A stretch of 64,000 bases of DNA from Dipteris shenzhenensis (Eukaryota; Polypodiophyta; Polypodiopsida; Gleicheniales), in the NCBI GenBank assembly GCA_047967505.1, contig CM106538.1; one strand, given 5' to 3'. The notes below the pieces were generated by a model, which saw nothing but the letters and a program-made list of their open reading frames with translations, had not been told where the DNA came from and searched no databases. Below are positions 33,274-46,174 of this stretch, piece after piece (positions within the stretch are counted from its first letter, which is position 1; every line of letters starts with the position of its first letter). A program made the translations under genes and the position numbers.

Positions 33274-34727
33274 GCAGGTCTCTGAACTTGCGCAACTTCT
33301 TTGCGCCCAATGCCTTCATGAATATGTCAGCTACCTGATCCTTTGTGCTGACATAAACTAGATCAATACAACCTACTAGAGCCTTCTCCCACACATAGTG
33401 ATAATGCACCACAATGTGCTTTCTCCTAGCATGATAGACTAGTTTATTTTCCAAGTGTGTACTGCTCATGTTGTCACAATAAATGACAACTGGCCCATCT
33501 GTAGACTGATGCATATCATAAAGGAGCTTACACAACCAAGCTACCTCACATGCAGCCATTGCTACACCCCTGTACTCAACCTCTGTGCTCGACAAGGCAA
33601 CTGTAGGTTGTTTCTTGCTACTCCAAGTGACTGCAGCACTCCCAAAAGAGAACTCATATCCACTAGTAGATTGTCTATCAGAAATACTACCAAACCAATC
33701 AACATCAGTGTATCCATGCAACTGTATCTGAACCCCAGTCTCATAAAATAGTCCGTACTGCAATGTGGACTTCACATACCTTAGTATGCATCTAGCCGCA
33801 TCCAAATGCAGTTTCCTTGGAGCCTGCATAAACTGACTTACCAACCCAACAACATAGCTCAAATATAGCCTGGTAATAGTCATATAAATCAAACTTCCTA
33901 CTATGCGTCTGTACATAGTAGGGTCTTCCAGAAGCTCACCTGCATCTACGCTCAACTTCACATTCTACTCCAAAGGAATTGAAATAGGCTTATAGCCTGT
34001 CATCCCATATTTGGATAGCATGTCCAATCCATACTGCCTCTGCAAGAGTCATATCCCACTTGTGGATCTAATCACCTCAATGCCCAAGAAGTAATGCAGC
34101 TCTCCCAAATCCTTCATCTCAAACTTCTGCTTCAACAACATTTTCACATGAAGGATATCTTCAAAGTGAGAAATCTGCCTTGGAAATCTGAAAGGCAATA
34201 GTGACAAGATACTGTCCTATCTTGTCAAACCATGCTCTGGGTGCTTGCTTCAAACCATAAAAGGCTTTCTTCAACTTGCAAATAAACTCAAGATGAATAG
34301 CATGCACATAACCTGATGGCTACTCCATATAGACCTCTTCTTGCAAATCACCATGCAAGAAAGCATTCTTTACATCCATTTGATGTAAAGACCATCCCTT
34401 TGATGCAGCCATAGCAATGACTACTCTTACGGTTGCCATCCTTGCAACCGGACTGAATCTTTCTTCATAATCAATGCCATATGTCTGTGCATACCCCTTG
34501 ACAACTAATCTTACCTTGTATCTGTTCACAGAACCATATGCATTATGCTTCACCTTATAAACCCACTTGCAGCCAATCGCATTCTTGTCTTTAGGCAAAG
34601 GCACCAATTCCCATGTAGCATTTGCTTCCAAGGCATCCATTTCTTCATCCATGGCTTTCTCCCATTTTTCTTTTCCCATGGCTTGCTCAAAAGAAGTGAA
34701 AATAAGAGTACATGTTGTTGTATTTGA
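33254..34727 (-). pseudogene. Ty1/copia reverse transcriptase-RNase H fragment
   Basis: Starting near 34727, the RT opening ([20 protein letters not shown], then [12 protein letters not shown] and [12 protein letters not shown]) is clear. After stops and frame changes (about 34319-33962), [19 protein letters not shown] and KDLGELHYFLGIEV can still be read. The segment between them that should hold the catalytic YVDD is missing. RNase H is in 33961-33254: DRQSTSGYEFSFG, SSTEVEYRG, IYCDNMSS and the terminal TKDQVADIFMKAL. Integrase and gag are absent. It abuts the gypsy fragment at about 33260 and a dispersed repeat at about 34735, so both ends look like rearrangement points. Confidence 0.85.
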
Positions 34728-34734
34728 TAATCGA

Positions 34735-34965
34735 ATAGCACTTTGAATTTAGGAAATAGTACTTTGCATTTATTACATAGCACTTCCTATTCAACACATA
34801 ACCATACGTTTGTTTCCTCTCCAAAACTTATAAGATAAAGGAACGTACCCTTGCTCTGGAACATAGCACTTTGCATTTGACACGTAGTACTTTGTATATT
34901 GTATTCACATTGAGGAGATTGCTAAAATGTATATACTACAAATGCAAAGTGCTATGCCTCCCCCC

Positions 34966-34999
<34 letters not shown>

Positions 35000-35080
35000 G
35001 AGATATACAAGACATAGTTCAATCTTACCCTTCTTAATAAAGGATAGGTCTTGGCAAGTAGTAGGTAGGTACACACACAC
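34735..35080 (+). repeat. Third copy of the 15.2-15.8 kb dispersed repeat (partial)
   Basis: Carries the AGCACTTTG-rich block (34735-34935), then a CT microsatellite (34969-34996), then GTTGAGATATACAAGACATAGTTCAATCTTAC, the start of repeat B. It then diverges into CA/TA-rich sequence at 35072-35155. Confidence 0.75.
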
Positions 35081-35210
35081 ACACACACACATATGTATGT
35101 ATGTATGTATATGTATAGATATACATATTTATATATTTGTATATTTGTATATTTAACACCTATTTCATTAATTTTGGACTTTTTCTGTTGTTTTTGGACG
35201 AAGCCCAAAA

Positions 35211-35311
35211 ATCCTTCCCAAATGAAAACTTTACTTTGTGAAAATATCCTTCCCAAATCAAAATTTTACTTTCTGAAGATATTCTTCCCAAATCAAAAGT
35301 TCACTTTGTGG
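35211..35311. repeat. Three tandem ~35-bp units (CCTTCCCAAAT...ACTTT)
   Basis: (A)TCCTTCCCAAATGAAAACTTTACTTTGTGAAAATA-type units begin near 35212, 35248 and 35283 with a few differences. From here to 35740 no gene is seen. Confidence 0.8.
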
Positions 35312-35744
35312 CACTATCATATTCACATAAAAATATTGTTTTTTCAATCTATACTTTTGCACCAACATGCAAGAATTTGAAATAATCCTATATTAGAAAT
35401 TCTAGCTATATCTAAGTTATTTGTTGATTTAATTATTTTTAATATTTTTCCTTGACGTGATAAATTTATAAATCCATGAAAGAAGACTTAAATATTTCAT
35501 GAAAATAACATTGTCACTCACAATATGCACAAAATTTTTAAAACTTTTAATAAATAGAAAAAAGATATGATGCCATAAGACCCAAGTTTTGTATTGAACC
35601 AAAGAGGTATAATAGTAATTATAGCTATTATTATATGATTACATTGAGAGACGTTGCTCTCAGCTAGAGTCTTTATATCCAAAATGATATAGATTGAACA
35701 TATGTTTACAATTTAAATTATTGCTCTTAAAGAGCCTCAATTCG

Positions 35745-36165
35745 TGCCATCTGCATAATTTGACTCCCCATTGTCTTATTGCTCAATGTCACGACAGTCC
35801 CTTGCCAGGTGCCATCTGCATAATTTGACTCCCACTTGTCTTGCCAAGCCTTGCCCCTTGGGTGCATTGACTCCCCATTGTCTTATTGCTCAATGCGATA
35901 GTCCCTTGCGAGGTGCCATCTGCATTAACTCCCTATTGTCTTGCCAAAGCCTTGACCCTTGGGTGACATCTAGTGCAAAATACAGGTGCCATCTGCATTA
36001 ACTCCCACAAGTTGTCTTGCCAAGCCTTGCCCCTTGGGTGCATTGACTCCCCATTGTCTTATTTCTCAATGTGATAGTCCCTTGCCAGGTGCCATCTGCA
36101 TTAACTCCCTATTGTCTTGGCAAGCCTTGACCCTTGGGTGACATCCAGTGCATATTTTGACTCTC
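35745..36165. repeat. Composite tandem repeat (GTGCCATCTGCAT...CTTGCC)
   Basis: GTGCCATCTGCAT(T/A)A occurs near 35747, 35809, 35912, 35985 and 36090, interleaved with CCATTGTCTTATTGCTCAATG and CAAGCCTTG(A/C)CCCTTGGGTG. The longest unit repeats at about 177 bp. No coding potential. Confidence 0.85.
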
Positions 36166-36268
36166 ATTTGACATAGGAGGTGATGACTCTGATTATAATT
36201 GTCTTCGATTGGCTTCTTGCCTAGTACCCAAATAAAATCCTTCAATGGACTTCAATACAAAGCTTTAA

Positions 36269-39200
36269 TCATGGACATTCTTCATTTGTGATGTCTCCTT
36301 CTACTTCTTCCATGGCGAGCATCCTTAAAAATTCGTGTATATACAAAATAGTTTGTTGTGGTATTTTTATTTTTCCTTCTACCTCATATCCCATGCGCTT
36401 CTTTGATTTCTTTGCCCTTGAATGCCAAGACACTATGATTGTCTCCGTCGAAACTTGAGAGACCGCTTCATCATTTGGGACCCACTCCTTCATTATACAA
36501 TTAGTATACAATGTGTTGTTATCCATATTCTCCTTCCTGCCCTTTGGCTCATACCATATCGCTGTAAATGTTGTAGCTCTCCCTTGGTCATCTCTTTGCA
36601 CATCAACTACTTTTGCAACCCAAAACTTCACATTCTCATATTCATCATCCGCCGATGGCCGAACCACAACAAAACAATCGACCTCTATATCTACTTGTGG
36701 CATAAACTCTCTTCTTCGGTCCACAATATGGACGTGGGAGTAATGATACAAATTCATTTTCAAAGACTGGAGTTGGGCGCAAATCGTTATGAACATTTCG
36801 CCAAAACATATTGCATTCTTCCTTGACATCCTTTGAGCCTCGCATTCTCTCAACGTCCTTTATTAAATTTCATGTCTTGTTAATTACAGTGGTAGTGTGT
36901 TCTCTCCAAGTAGGCTTCGAATCAGGATATCTTCGGAGCATTTCCTCTTTATATGTAATAAATGCTTTTAATCCTTCTATTTCACAGTTAGACCTCTCAT
37001 TGAGTTCTTGTATAGGAGCCCATGTTGGATACCTTTCCTTGCTGGGAATTGAAGTTAAGAGACTGTAAGGTTCTTCACGTTCCAATTTTGTATCATGAGA
37101 ATACTGTTGCCATTGCATTACACGTTTTTCATCTTTTAAAAAAAAACGAAAGTAGTGTGGATTGGTATGATCTGTCAATGCATCACCACCCGTTTGTATG
37201 AAAGGTAGAATGAAGCTCTTTCAATCATACATTCTTTCGAGCCTCTCACATACTGTACTCTCCTTACGACCACCAACTTGCCTGCCACATCTTCTTACCA
37301 AGTCATCTATTGTCTCCACATCCTTGCATTTAAGCTCCCTTGAGACTGTGCTAAAAACCTGATCGATATCCTCATGTGTATGCCCAACATACAAAAATCC
37401 ACATTCGACCTCATTGAAGATTCGATGAGCAACTAGCATGGAGCAGAATGCAAACATGAGTACATTCTTATTTTCTCGCCAGCAATTATCAGCTTGTATT
37501 CTCAAAGTCGGTGGTAGGCGACCTTTTTCTGCATGTACATTGCGAATTGACTTCATAATAGATGTTACAACTTGATTGCTATCATGTAGATGCAAGGAAT
37601 CAATCCATATATCTGCAAAGAACTTAATTCCATGCACTAACACTCCACATAAATGTGTCTTTAGAAAGTGCTTTCCTTGTAATTTAGGTGGAGTGGCAAC
37701 AAAACGAGGCAATGTTGTTGTATTCTGATCCATGCCATCTACAATAAGGCACATGTAGTCATCGGGATGCGAAATAGCTTGCTCCTTCCAAAATGCATAT
37801 TTCTGTCTGGAATGTCGAATAAGGTCATGATGAGATTTTTGGTTTTTTTTGTATAATTCCCTTTGATTTGGACATGTTGCACTCTCAATCGCTTGCTTTA
37901 AATCATCACAGACATTGCACTTTGACATTTTTTGCCTCCTTGGGATTTTAACATATCCAAAGTTCTTCTTCCAAAGAGTATACAAAGTATGAGAAGAAGC
38001 TACGGCATCCCCTCTTTGCCTTTGCTTTTCTGCAATAGAGTCAAATACTTCGAGCTTTGTCAAGCCCATTGGAAGGTGCATTTTAGTGATCGCGTCACCG
38101 TTAGGGAGTTTGGTAGATATATGGGGTTGAGGTAAAGCATTTTCATGTATGAAGTCTTGCAAAATTGCTGCTGCCCTGACAGTTGAGATTCTTGATTTGG
38201 ACCTTCCTCTATTACCGTGAATGCTAAATTTGTTGCCGCCCTTTGCCTTGGTGACTAAATCCCAATATGTACCATGGGATAATCCAGTAATATTGTGATA
38301 TGTCTTATTGCAAATCCTTTTTCCATTTACGAGAGGTTTTACCTTTTGTCTTGAACTTAGCCTTTTATTGCCATTCTGAAGAAAGCAAGAGAGACTTGTG
38401 AGAAGGTATTCATTTCTTTCGCTTCCTCTTCTTTGCCACACGTGTCCTCTACATTCCCTGATGTCTGCAAGATCAATGAAGCGCATACATCTTTGCTTGC
38501 AACATAGATATCCCAATGCATTTAACATGTTCTCCTCCTTCATTACTCTCTTCCTCTTTGGTTGCTTTTGTGGATCTGCCTGGATTCACTTTCTCTTCAT
38601 GCATATGTATGACCGTTTTCGTTCCTCGTGCACGTTGTTATCTGTATATATGCACTTCTTCTACTCACATTTGTTTGTAACCAAGCATCCATGATTGGTC
38701 GTTGCATCCTTGGCCATATCACAATCAAAGTTAAATATTGAATAATCCTCTGTTGATCTCATCCTCGTTTTTAACATACTCTTAGGACCATTCAATGAAT
38801 TCAATATTCTACGAGAGTATTGAGAACCTTGAAACTCTTCCACTCTTGAGAGAACATCACTCATTGGACATCTTGCATGGCTTTCACAAATCCACAAGCT
38901 TGATTGACACCAGGTTTGTTAATATGCATGAACTCATCCACACTTGACAAGACATCGCTATTGAAACCTTTTTCCTTCTCACTGTGCAAGAATTCATCCA
39001 CCCCAGATAAGGCTTCTCTTCTAAAATCATTTTGTTTCTCAGAACCAATGAACTCATCCACTCCAGATAAGATGTCACTTCTATAATTGAGTATATTGAA
39101 ATCATCCACATTTGAAGTGATAGAGCCTGGCACATGGGCATGCTTTTTAGGTCCTTTGATATTGTAGTATACCTTGTCTTTATCATTGAAAACCACGTGC

Positions 39201-39739
39201 CTCTTTCTCATGTTTAAAAATTGCATGCTCCATCTCATATTCTTGCCTACCTCATAGTAGAGATCACATAAGGATGTTATGTTATCAACCATACCATCAT
39301 CAGTGACTTTTAGAATCCTCATCTATGCAAATGACCATTGCTCCACTTGTTCAAATCCCAATACTTCACCTTCTGCTACAGTCTTATTTGCAAATGATCT
39401 CATTTGTAAAATGTCCCCTATAGTAAAATCCAAGGTGGTGCACTTTGTATTCTTGATAATGTCTGTTGCATAAGTCTCATCTTTGTCCCATGCTATAAAT
39501 GATTTGTTGGATGTATTGTAGGGCATAACATCTCCAAGTATTTCCATATCTCCACATTTATACTTTAGCTCAACATGTGCGCTAAGAATCTTTGATACAA
39601 TAACTGCCACCTTATCTTTGCCAAGTCTTCAAAAGTGGCAAACTGAATTGGGATCACTATCATGGATTGTAGCAAATGCAACTACTTCTCTTTTGCTACA
39701 TAAAATCACATCCATCCCTGGAACAAAATCTATAGCCAT
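36269..39739 (-). pseudogene. DUF7869-type protein (transposase-like fold suspected), heavily decayed
   Basis: The longest intact segment (38543-37221) contains CNVCDDLKQAI, LIVDGMDQNTTTLPRF, HLCGVLVHGIKFF, LRIQADNCWRENKN and FLYVGHTHEDIDQVFS. These are the landmarks of DUF7869 proteins of plants, algae and animals: acidic residues in D...D...HEDID order that could form an RNase H-like catalytic centre (inference). The same frame continues through TGA at 37221 to FRFFLKDEKRVMQWQQYSH and, after TGA at 36870, further. A last frame (to 36269) has a BAH/chromo-like stretch CFVVVRPSADDEYENVKFWV. Upstream, an ATG at 39739 begins MAIDFVPGMDVILC, with stops at 39629 and 39323 in one frame, then a frameshift near 38880 and further stops at 38661 and about 38590. 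It is clearly inactive. Host or mobile origin cannot be decided. Confidence 0.65.
38921..39085 (-). repeat. ~60-bp coding tandem repeat (LSGVDEF units) in the DUF7869-type pseudogene
   Basis: Three units of about 20 residues (SDILSGVDEFIGSEKQ, REALSGVDEFLHSEKE, SDVLSSVDEFMHINK) plus a more distant fourth in the shifted frame (SDVLSRVEEF, about 38845). At DNA level GATGAGTTCAT or a close variant recurs every 60-63 bp. Confidence 0.8.
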
Positions 39740-39864
39740 CTCCGTTGTGAGAGTCCTTCGCAAGCAAGCTACAGTAGCAACAATTACATAAATATTAGTC
39801 TCTTTTTAATAATCTACTCATTTATTATAATTTTTAATTAGTACTTAATTTATTGGTGGGAGAA

Positions 39865-42800
39865 GTTATCCAATCATGTACTCATCAGATGACACGCCAA
39901 GTTATCCTTTGCATGGTCGATCGAGCATTAAACTATTTTTGCTCTAGTGTCATGCACATCCGTAAAAAAACACGAGCCTGCTAGGTATGTTATCCGATCA
40001 AGCACTTATGGGATGGGTGTGCCACTTTGCATGTAAGTCAATTCCACCTAGTTGAAGGTGTGTGCAAAGTATTGTGCCCATCGGATATGCTTTGCATTGT
40101 CGATCAAGCTTAAAACACCGTTTTTGGCTTAGTGTCATGCACAACCATGAAAAAACACGATCCTAAGTGTGTTAATCGAACAAGTACTTATCGGATGGGG
40201 GCTCCAGTTTGCACGCAAGTCCGTTTCAACTAGGTTGATATGTGTGCAAAGTATTGTCACCATCGGATATGCTCTGCATGGTCGATTACGCATTATACAA
40301 TGTTTTTCCCGTAGTGATATGCACATCTGCAAAAAAACACGCCCTTAGGTATGTTATCTGACCAAGTACTTATTGGATGCGTGTGCCTCTTTGAGAAAAT
40401 TTCAATACCACCTAGGTTAAGGTGTAGGAAAAGTATTGTTCCCATTGGATATGCCTTGCATGGTCGATCGAGCATTAAATACTATTCTTGCCTTAGTGTC
40501 ATGCACATTCGTAAAAAAACACGCTGCTAGGTGTGTTATCCGATCAAGTACTTATGCGATGGGAATGCCACTTTGCATGTAAGTCAATTCCACTAGTTGA
40601 AGGTCTGTGCAAAGTATTGTGCCCATTGGATATGCTTTGCATTGTCGATCAAGCATAAACACCGTTTTTGCCTTAGTGTCATGCACAACCATATAAAAAC
40701 GCAGCCCTAGGTGTGTTATTCAAACAAGTACTTATCGGATGGGGGCTCCACTTTGCACACAAGACCGTTTCAACTACATTGAGGTGCGTGCAAAGTATTG
40801 TCACCATCGGATATGCTTTTCATGGTCGATCATGCATTATACACCATTTTTTCCCGAGTGATATGCACATCTGTAAAAAAACACGCCTTGAGGTGTGTTA
40901 TCTGACCAAGTACTTATCGGATGGGTGTGCCTCTTTGAGAACATTCCAATACCACCTAGGTTGAGCTGTATAAAAAGTGTTGTGCCCATCCGACATCCTT
41001 TGCATGATCGATCGAGCAATAAATACTATTTTTGCTCTAGTGTCATGCACATCCGTTAAAAAAATGCGCTGCTAGGTCTGTTATCCGATCAAGCACCTAT
41101 GGAATGGGAGTGCCACTTTGCATGTAAGTCAATTCCACCTAGTTGAAGGTGTGTGCAAAGTATTGTGCCCATCGGATATGCTTTGCATTGTCGATCAAGC
41201 ATAAAACAACGTTTTTGCCTTAATGTCATGCACAACCATGAAAAAACACGGTCCTAGGTGTGTTAACCAAACAAGTACTTATCGGATGGGGGCTTCACTT
41301 TGCACGCAAGTCCATTTCAACTACCTTGAGATGCGTGCAAAGTATTGTCATCATTGAATATGATTTGCATGGTCGATCACGCATTATACACCGTTTTTTC
41401 CCTAGTGATATGCACATCCGCAAAAAACCACGCTCTTAGGTGTGTTATCTGACCAAGTACTTATCGGATGGGTGTGCCTCTTTGAGAAAATTTCAATACC
41501 ACCTAGGTTGCAGTGTAGGAAAAGTATTGTGCCCATCGGATATCCTTTGCATGGTCGATCCAGCATTAAATACTATTTTGGCTCTAGTGTCATGCAGATC
41601 CGTAAAAAAAACACGCTGCTAGGTATGTTATCCGATCAAGCACCTATGGGATGGGTGTGCCACTTTGCATGTAAGTAAATTCCACCTAGTTGAAGGTGTG
41701 TGCAAAGTATTGTCCCCATCGGATATGCTTTGCATTGTCGATCAAGCATAAAACACCGTTTTTGGCTTAGTGTCATGCACAACCATGAAAAAACACGGTC
41801 CTAAGTGTGTTAATCAAACAAGTACTTATCGGATGGGGGCTCCAGTTTGCACGTAAGTCCGTTTCAACTAGGTTGAGATGCGTGCAAAGTATTGTCACCA
41901 TTGGATATGCTCTCCATGGTCGATTACACATTATAAAACGTTTTTCGATCAAGCATAAAACACCGTTTTTGCCTTACTGTTATGCACAACCATATAAAAA
42001 CACGGCCGTAGGTGTGTTATTCAAACAAGTAATTATCGGATGGGGACTCCACTTTGCACGCAAGTCCATTTGAACTACCTTGAGGTGCATGCAAAGTATT
42101 GTCACCATCAGATATGCTTTGCATGGTCGATCATGCATTATACACCATTTTTTCCCTAGTGAGATGGACATCCGCAAAAAAACACGCCCTTAGGTGTGTT
42201 ATCTAACCAAGTACTTATTGGATGTGTGTGCCTCTTTGAGAACATTTCAATACCACCTAGGTTGAGGTGTATGAAAAGTGTTGTGCCCATCGGATATCCT
42301 TTGCATGGTCGATCGAGCATTAAATACTATTTTTGCTCTAGTGTCAAGCACATCCGTAAAAAAACACGCTGCTAGGTATGTTATCCGATCAAGCACTTAT
42401 GGGATGGGTGTGACACTTTGCATGTAAGTCAATTCTACCTAGTTGAAGGTGTGTGCAAAGTATTGTGCCCACCGGATATGCTTTGCATTGTCAATCAAGC
42501 ATAAAACACCGTTTTTGCCTTAGTGTCATGCACAACCGTGAAAAAACACGGTCCTAGGTGTGTTAATCCAACAAGTACTTATCGGATGGGGGCTCCACTT
42601 TGCACACAAGTTTGTTACAACTACGTTGATGTGTGTGCAAATTATTGTCACCATCGGATATGCTTTGCATGGTCGATCACGCATTATACACCATGTTTTC
42701 CCGAGTGATATGCACATCCGTAAAAAAACACGCGCTTAGGTGTGTTATCTGACCAAGTACTTATCGGATGGGTGTGCCTCTTTGAGAACATTTCAATACC

Positions 42801-45800
42801 ACCTAGGTTGCGGTGTAGGAAAAGTATTGTGCCCATCGGATATCCTTTGCATGGTCGATCCAGCATTAAATACTATTTTTGCTCTAGTGTCATGCACATC
42901 CGTAAAAAAAACACGCTGCTAGGTATGTTATCCGATCAAGCACTTATGGGATGGGTGTGCCACTTTGCATGTAAGTCAATTCCACCTAGTTGAAGGTGTG
43001 TGCAAAGTATTGTGCCCATCGGATATGCTTTGCATTGTCGATCAAGCATAAAACACCGTTTTTGGCTTAGTGTCATGCACAACCATGCAAAAACACGGTC
43101 CTAAGTGTGTTAATCAAACAAGTACTTATCGGATGGGGGCTCCAGTTTGCACGCAAGTCCGTTTCAACTAGGTTGAGATGCATGCAAAGTATTGTCACCA
43201 TCGGATATGCTCTGCATGGTCGATTACACATTATACAATGTTTTTCCCGTAGTGATATGCACATCCGCAAAAAAACATGCCCTTAGGTATGTTATCTGAC
43301 CAAGTACTTATCAAATGGGTGTGCCTCTTTAAGAACATTTCAATACCACCTAGGTTAAGGCATAGGAAAAGTATTGTGCCCATCGGATATGCTTTGCAGG
43401 GCCGATCGAGCATTAAATACCATTTTTTCCTTAGTGTCATGCACATCCGTAAAAAAACACGCTGCTAGGTGTGTTATCCGATGAAGTACTTATGCGATGC
43501 GAATGCCACTTTGCATGTAAGTCAATTCCACCTAGTTGAAGGTATGTGCAAGGTATTGTGCCCATTGGATATGCTTTGCATTGTCGATCAAGCATAAAAC
43601 ACCGTTTTTGCCTTAGTGTCATGCACAACCATATAAAAACACGACCGTAGGTGTGTTATTCAAACAAGTACTTATCGGATGGGGGGTCCACTTTGCACAA
43701 GTGTCATGCACATCCGTAAAAAAACACGTTGCTAGGTGTGTTATCCGATCAAGTACTTATGCGATGGGAATGCCACTTTGCATGTAAGTCAATTCCACCT
43801 AGTTGAAGGTGTGTGCAAGGTATTGTGCCCATCGGATATGCTTTGCATTGTCGATCAAGCATAAAACACCATTTTTGCCTTAATTGCATGCACAACCAGA
43901 TAAAAACACGGCCGCAGGTGTGTTATTCAAACAAGTACTTATCGAATGGGGGCTCCACTTTGCATGCAAGTCTGTTTCAACTACGTTGAGGTGCATGCAA
44001 AGTATTGTTACCATCGGATATGCTTTGCATGGTCGATCACGCATTATACACCATTTTTTCTCTAGTGATATGCACATCCACAAAAAAACACACCCTTAGG
44101 TGTGTTATCTGACCAAGTACTTATCGGATGGGTGTGCCTCTTTGAGAACATTTCAATACCACTTAGGTTGAGGCGTACAAAAAGTGTTGTGCCCATCGGA
44201 TATCCTTTGCATGGTCGATCGAGCAGTAAATACTATGTTTGCTCTAGTGTCATGCACATTTGTAAAAAAACACGCTGCTAGGTATGTTATTCAATCAAGC
44301 ACTTATGGGATGGAAGTGCCACTTTTCATGTAAGTCAATTCCACCTAGTTGAAGGTGTGTGCAAAGTATTGTGCCCATCGGATATACTTTGCATTGTTGA
44401 TCAAGCATAAAACAACGTTTTTGCCTTAGTGTCATGCACAACCATGAAAAATCACGGTCCTAGGTGTGTTAATCAAACAAGTACTTATCGGATGGGGGCT
44501 CCACTTTGCACGCAAGTGCGTTTCATCTACATTGAGGTGCGTGCAAAGTATTGTCACCATCGGATATGCTTTGCATGGTCGATCACGCATTATACACCGT
44601 TTTTTCCCTAGTGATATGCACATCCGCAAAAAAACACGCCCTTAGGTGTGTTATCTGACCAAGTACTTATCGGATGGGTATGCCTCTTTGAGAACATTTC
44701 AATACGACCTAGGTTTTAGTGTAGGAAAAGTGTTGTGGCCATCGGATATCCTTTGCATGGTCGATCGAGCATTAAATACTATTTTTGCTCGTCTCATGCA
44801 CATCCGTAAAGAAACACGTTGCTAGGTATATTATCCGATCAAGAACTTACGGGATGAGTGTGTCACTTTGCATGTAAGTCAATTCCACCTAGTTGAAGGT
44901 GTGTGCAAAGTATTGTGCCCATCGGATATGCTTTGCATTGTTGATCAAGCATAAAACACCGTTTTTGCCTTAGTGTCAAGCACATTTGTAAAAAAACACG
45001 GTCCTAGGTGTGGTATCGGATCAAGTACTTATCTAGCTGACACGCCACTTTTCATGCAACTCAATAATACCTAGGTTGAGGTGGGTGCAAAGTATTGTGC
45101 CCATCGGATGTACTTTGCATGATATATCACGTATTAAACTCTGTTTGTGCCTCAATGTCATGCACAACCATAAAAAAACACGCCTTTAGGTGTGTTATCC
45201 GACCAACTGCTTATCAGATGGGTGTACCACTTTGCATGCAATTCAATACCACAATTGTTGAGACTCATGCAAAGTATTGTGCCCATCGAATATGCTTTGC
45301 ATTGTCGAACAAGCATTAAACACTGTTTTGGCCTTAGTGTCATGCACAACCGTCAAAAAACGCAGTCCTAGATGTGTTATTTGACTAAGTACTTATGGGA
45401 TGGGCACGCCACTTTGCATGTAAGTCAATAATACCTAGGTTGAGATGTGTGCAAAGTATTGTGATGATCGGATATGCGTTGCATTGTCGATTAAGCATAA
45501 ATCAGCGTTTTTGCCTTAGTGTCATGGACAACAACCAATAAAAAACATGGTCCTAGGTGTGATATTCTAAAAAGTACTTGTCAGATGGGGGAGCCACTTT
45601 GCAAGAAAGTCAATTTCAACTAGGTTGATGTGCATGCACAGTATCGTGTCTATCGGTTATGCTTTGCATGGGGGATCACACATTATAAACCATTTTCCCC
45701 CTAGTGTTATGCACATCTGTCAAAGAACATGCTCTTAATAGGTATATTATCATACCAAGTACTTATTGAATGGGCGTTCCACTTTGCATGGAATACCATA

Positions 45801-45862
45801 GCACGGCTTTTGAGGCACGTGCAAAGTATTGTGCCCATCGGATATGCTTTACATGGTAGATT
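39865..45862. repeat. Satellite array, ~182-bp monomer in trimeric ~546-bp higher-order repeats
   Basis: Monomers start TG(T/A)(C/T)ATGCACA and repeat at 39948, 40133, 40315, 40497, 40677, 40859, 41041, 41224, 41406 and 41588 (steps 180-185). Three types alternate: A (GCTGCTAGGTATGTTATCCG, ends TCAATTCCACCTAGTTGAAGG), B (GGTCCTAGGTGTGTTAAT, GGGGGCTCCACTTTGCACGC) and C (GCCCTTAGGTGTGTTATCTG, CTCTTTGAGAACATTTCAATA). Same-type monomers are nearly identical between trimers while different types differ strongly, the signature of a higher-order repeat. The order is broken at about 41947 and 43698. Monomers become more diverged after about 44970. The many 60-88-codon ORFs here are reading frames of the repeat. 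Confidence 0.93.
45858..45862. repeat. Target-site duplication, left copy (AGATT)
   Basis: AGATT directly precedes the left LTR. The same 5 bp follow the right LTR at 48498-48502. Confidence 0.9.
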
Positions 45863-46159
45863 TGTTGAAACACTGAAAGGAAAGAGTAGAGTGGACACAA
45901 AATCAGAGTACTTGCATTACTTGCTTGTAGAATGAAGAAGAGTGAGGTCCTTAAGTAGGCACCTCATACATGCTCACTGAAATCACTGATGACTTCAGAG
46001 CTCCACAATCATCTCCTCAATCTGCTCCTAGATTCTCTCAATCATCCTATGTGGCTCTCCACCACCTAACTGTGCTTCTGGGCACCTAACTGTGCCTCTA
46101 GCACTCACACATAGAAACATAAGGTGTGCCTGAGGCATACACCTTGAGATATCCCAACA
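45863..46159 (-). repeat. 3' LTR of the copia element
   Basis: Starts TGTTGAAACACTG and ends ATATCCCAACA on the plus strand, so both ends carry the TGTTG/CAACA inverted termini. Same length as the partner at 48201-48497. Confidence 0.93.
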
Positions 46160-46174
46160 AACCCCCCCTCAAGG
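46160..46174 (-). promoter_or_regulatory. Polypurine tract of the copia element
   Basis: The minus strand reads CCTTGAGGGGGGGTT directly before the 3' LTR, the expected position of the plus-strand priming site. Confidence 0.8.

Noticed and set aside
39900-45400. Many 60-88-codon ORFs with similar sequences (CISLGKK, CKAYPMVTI and similar)
   Set aside because: They recur with the satellite period and exist only because one frame of each monomer lacks stops. Not genes.
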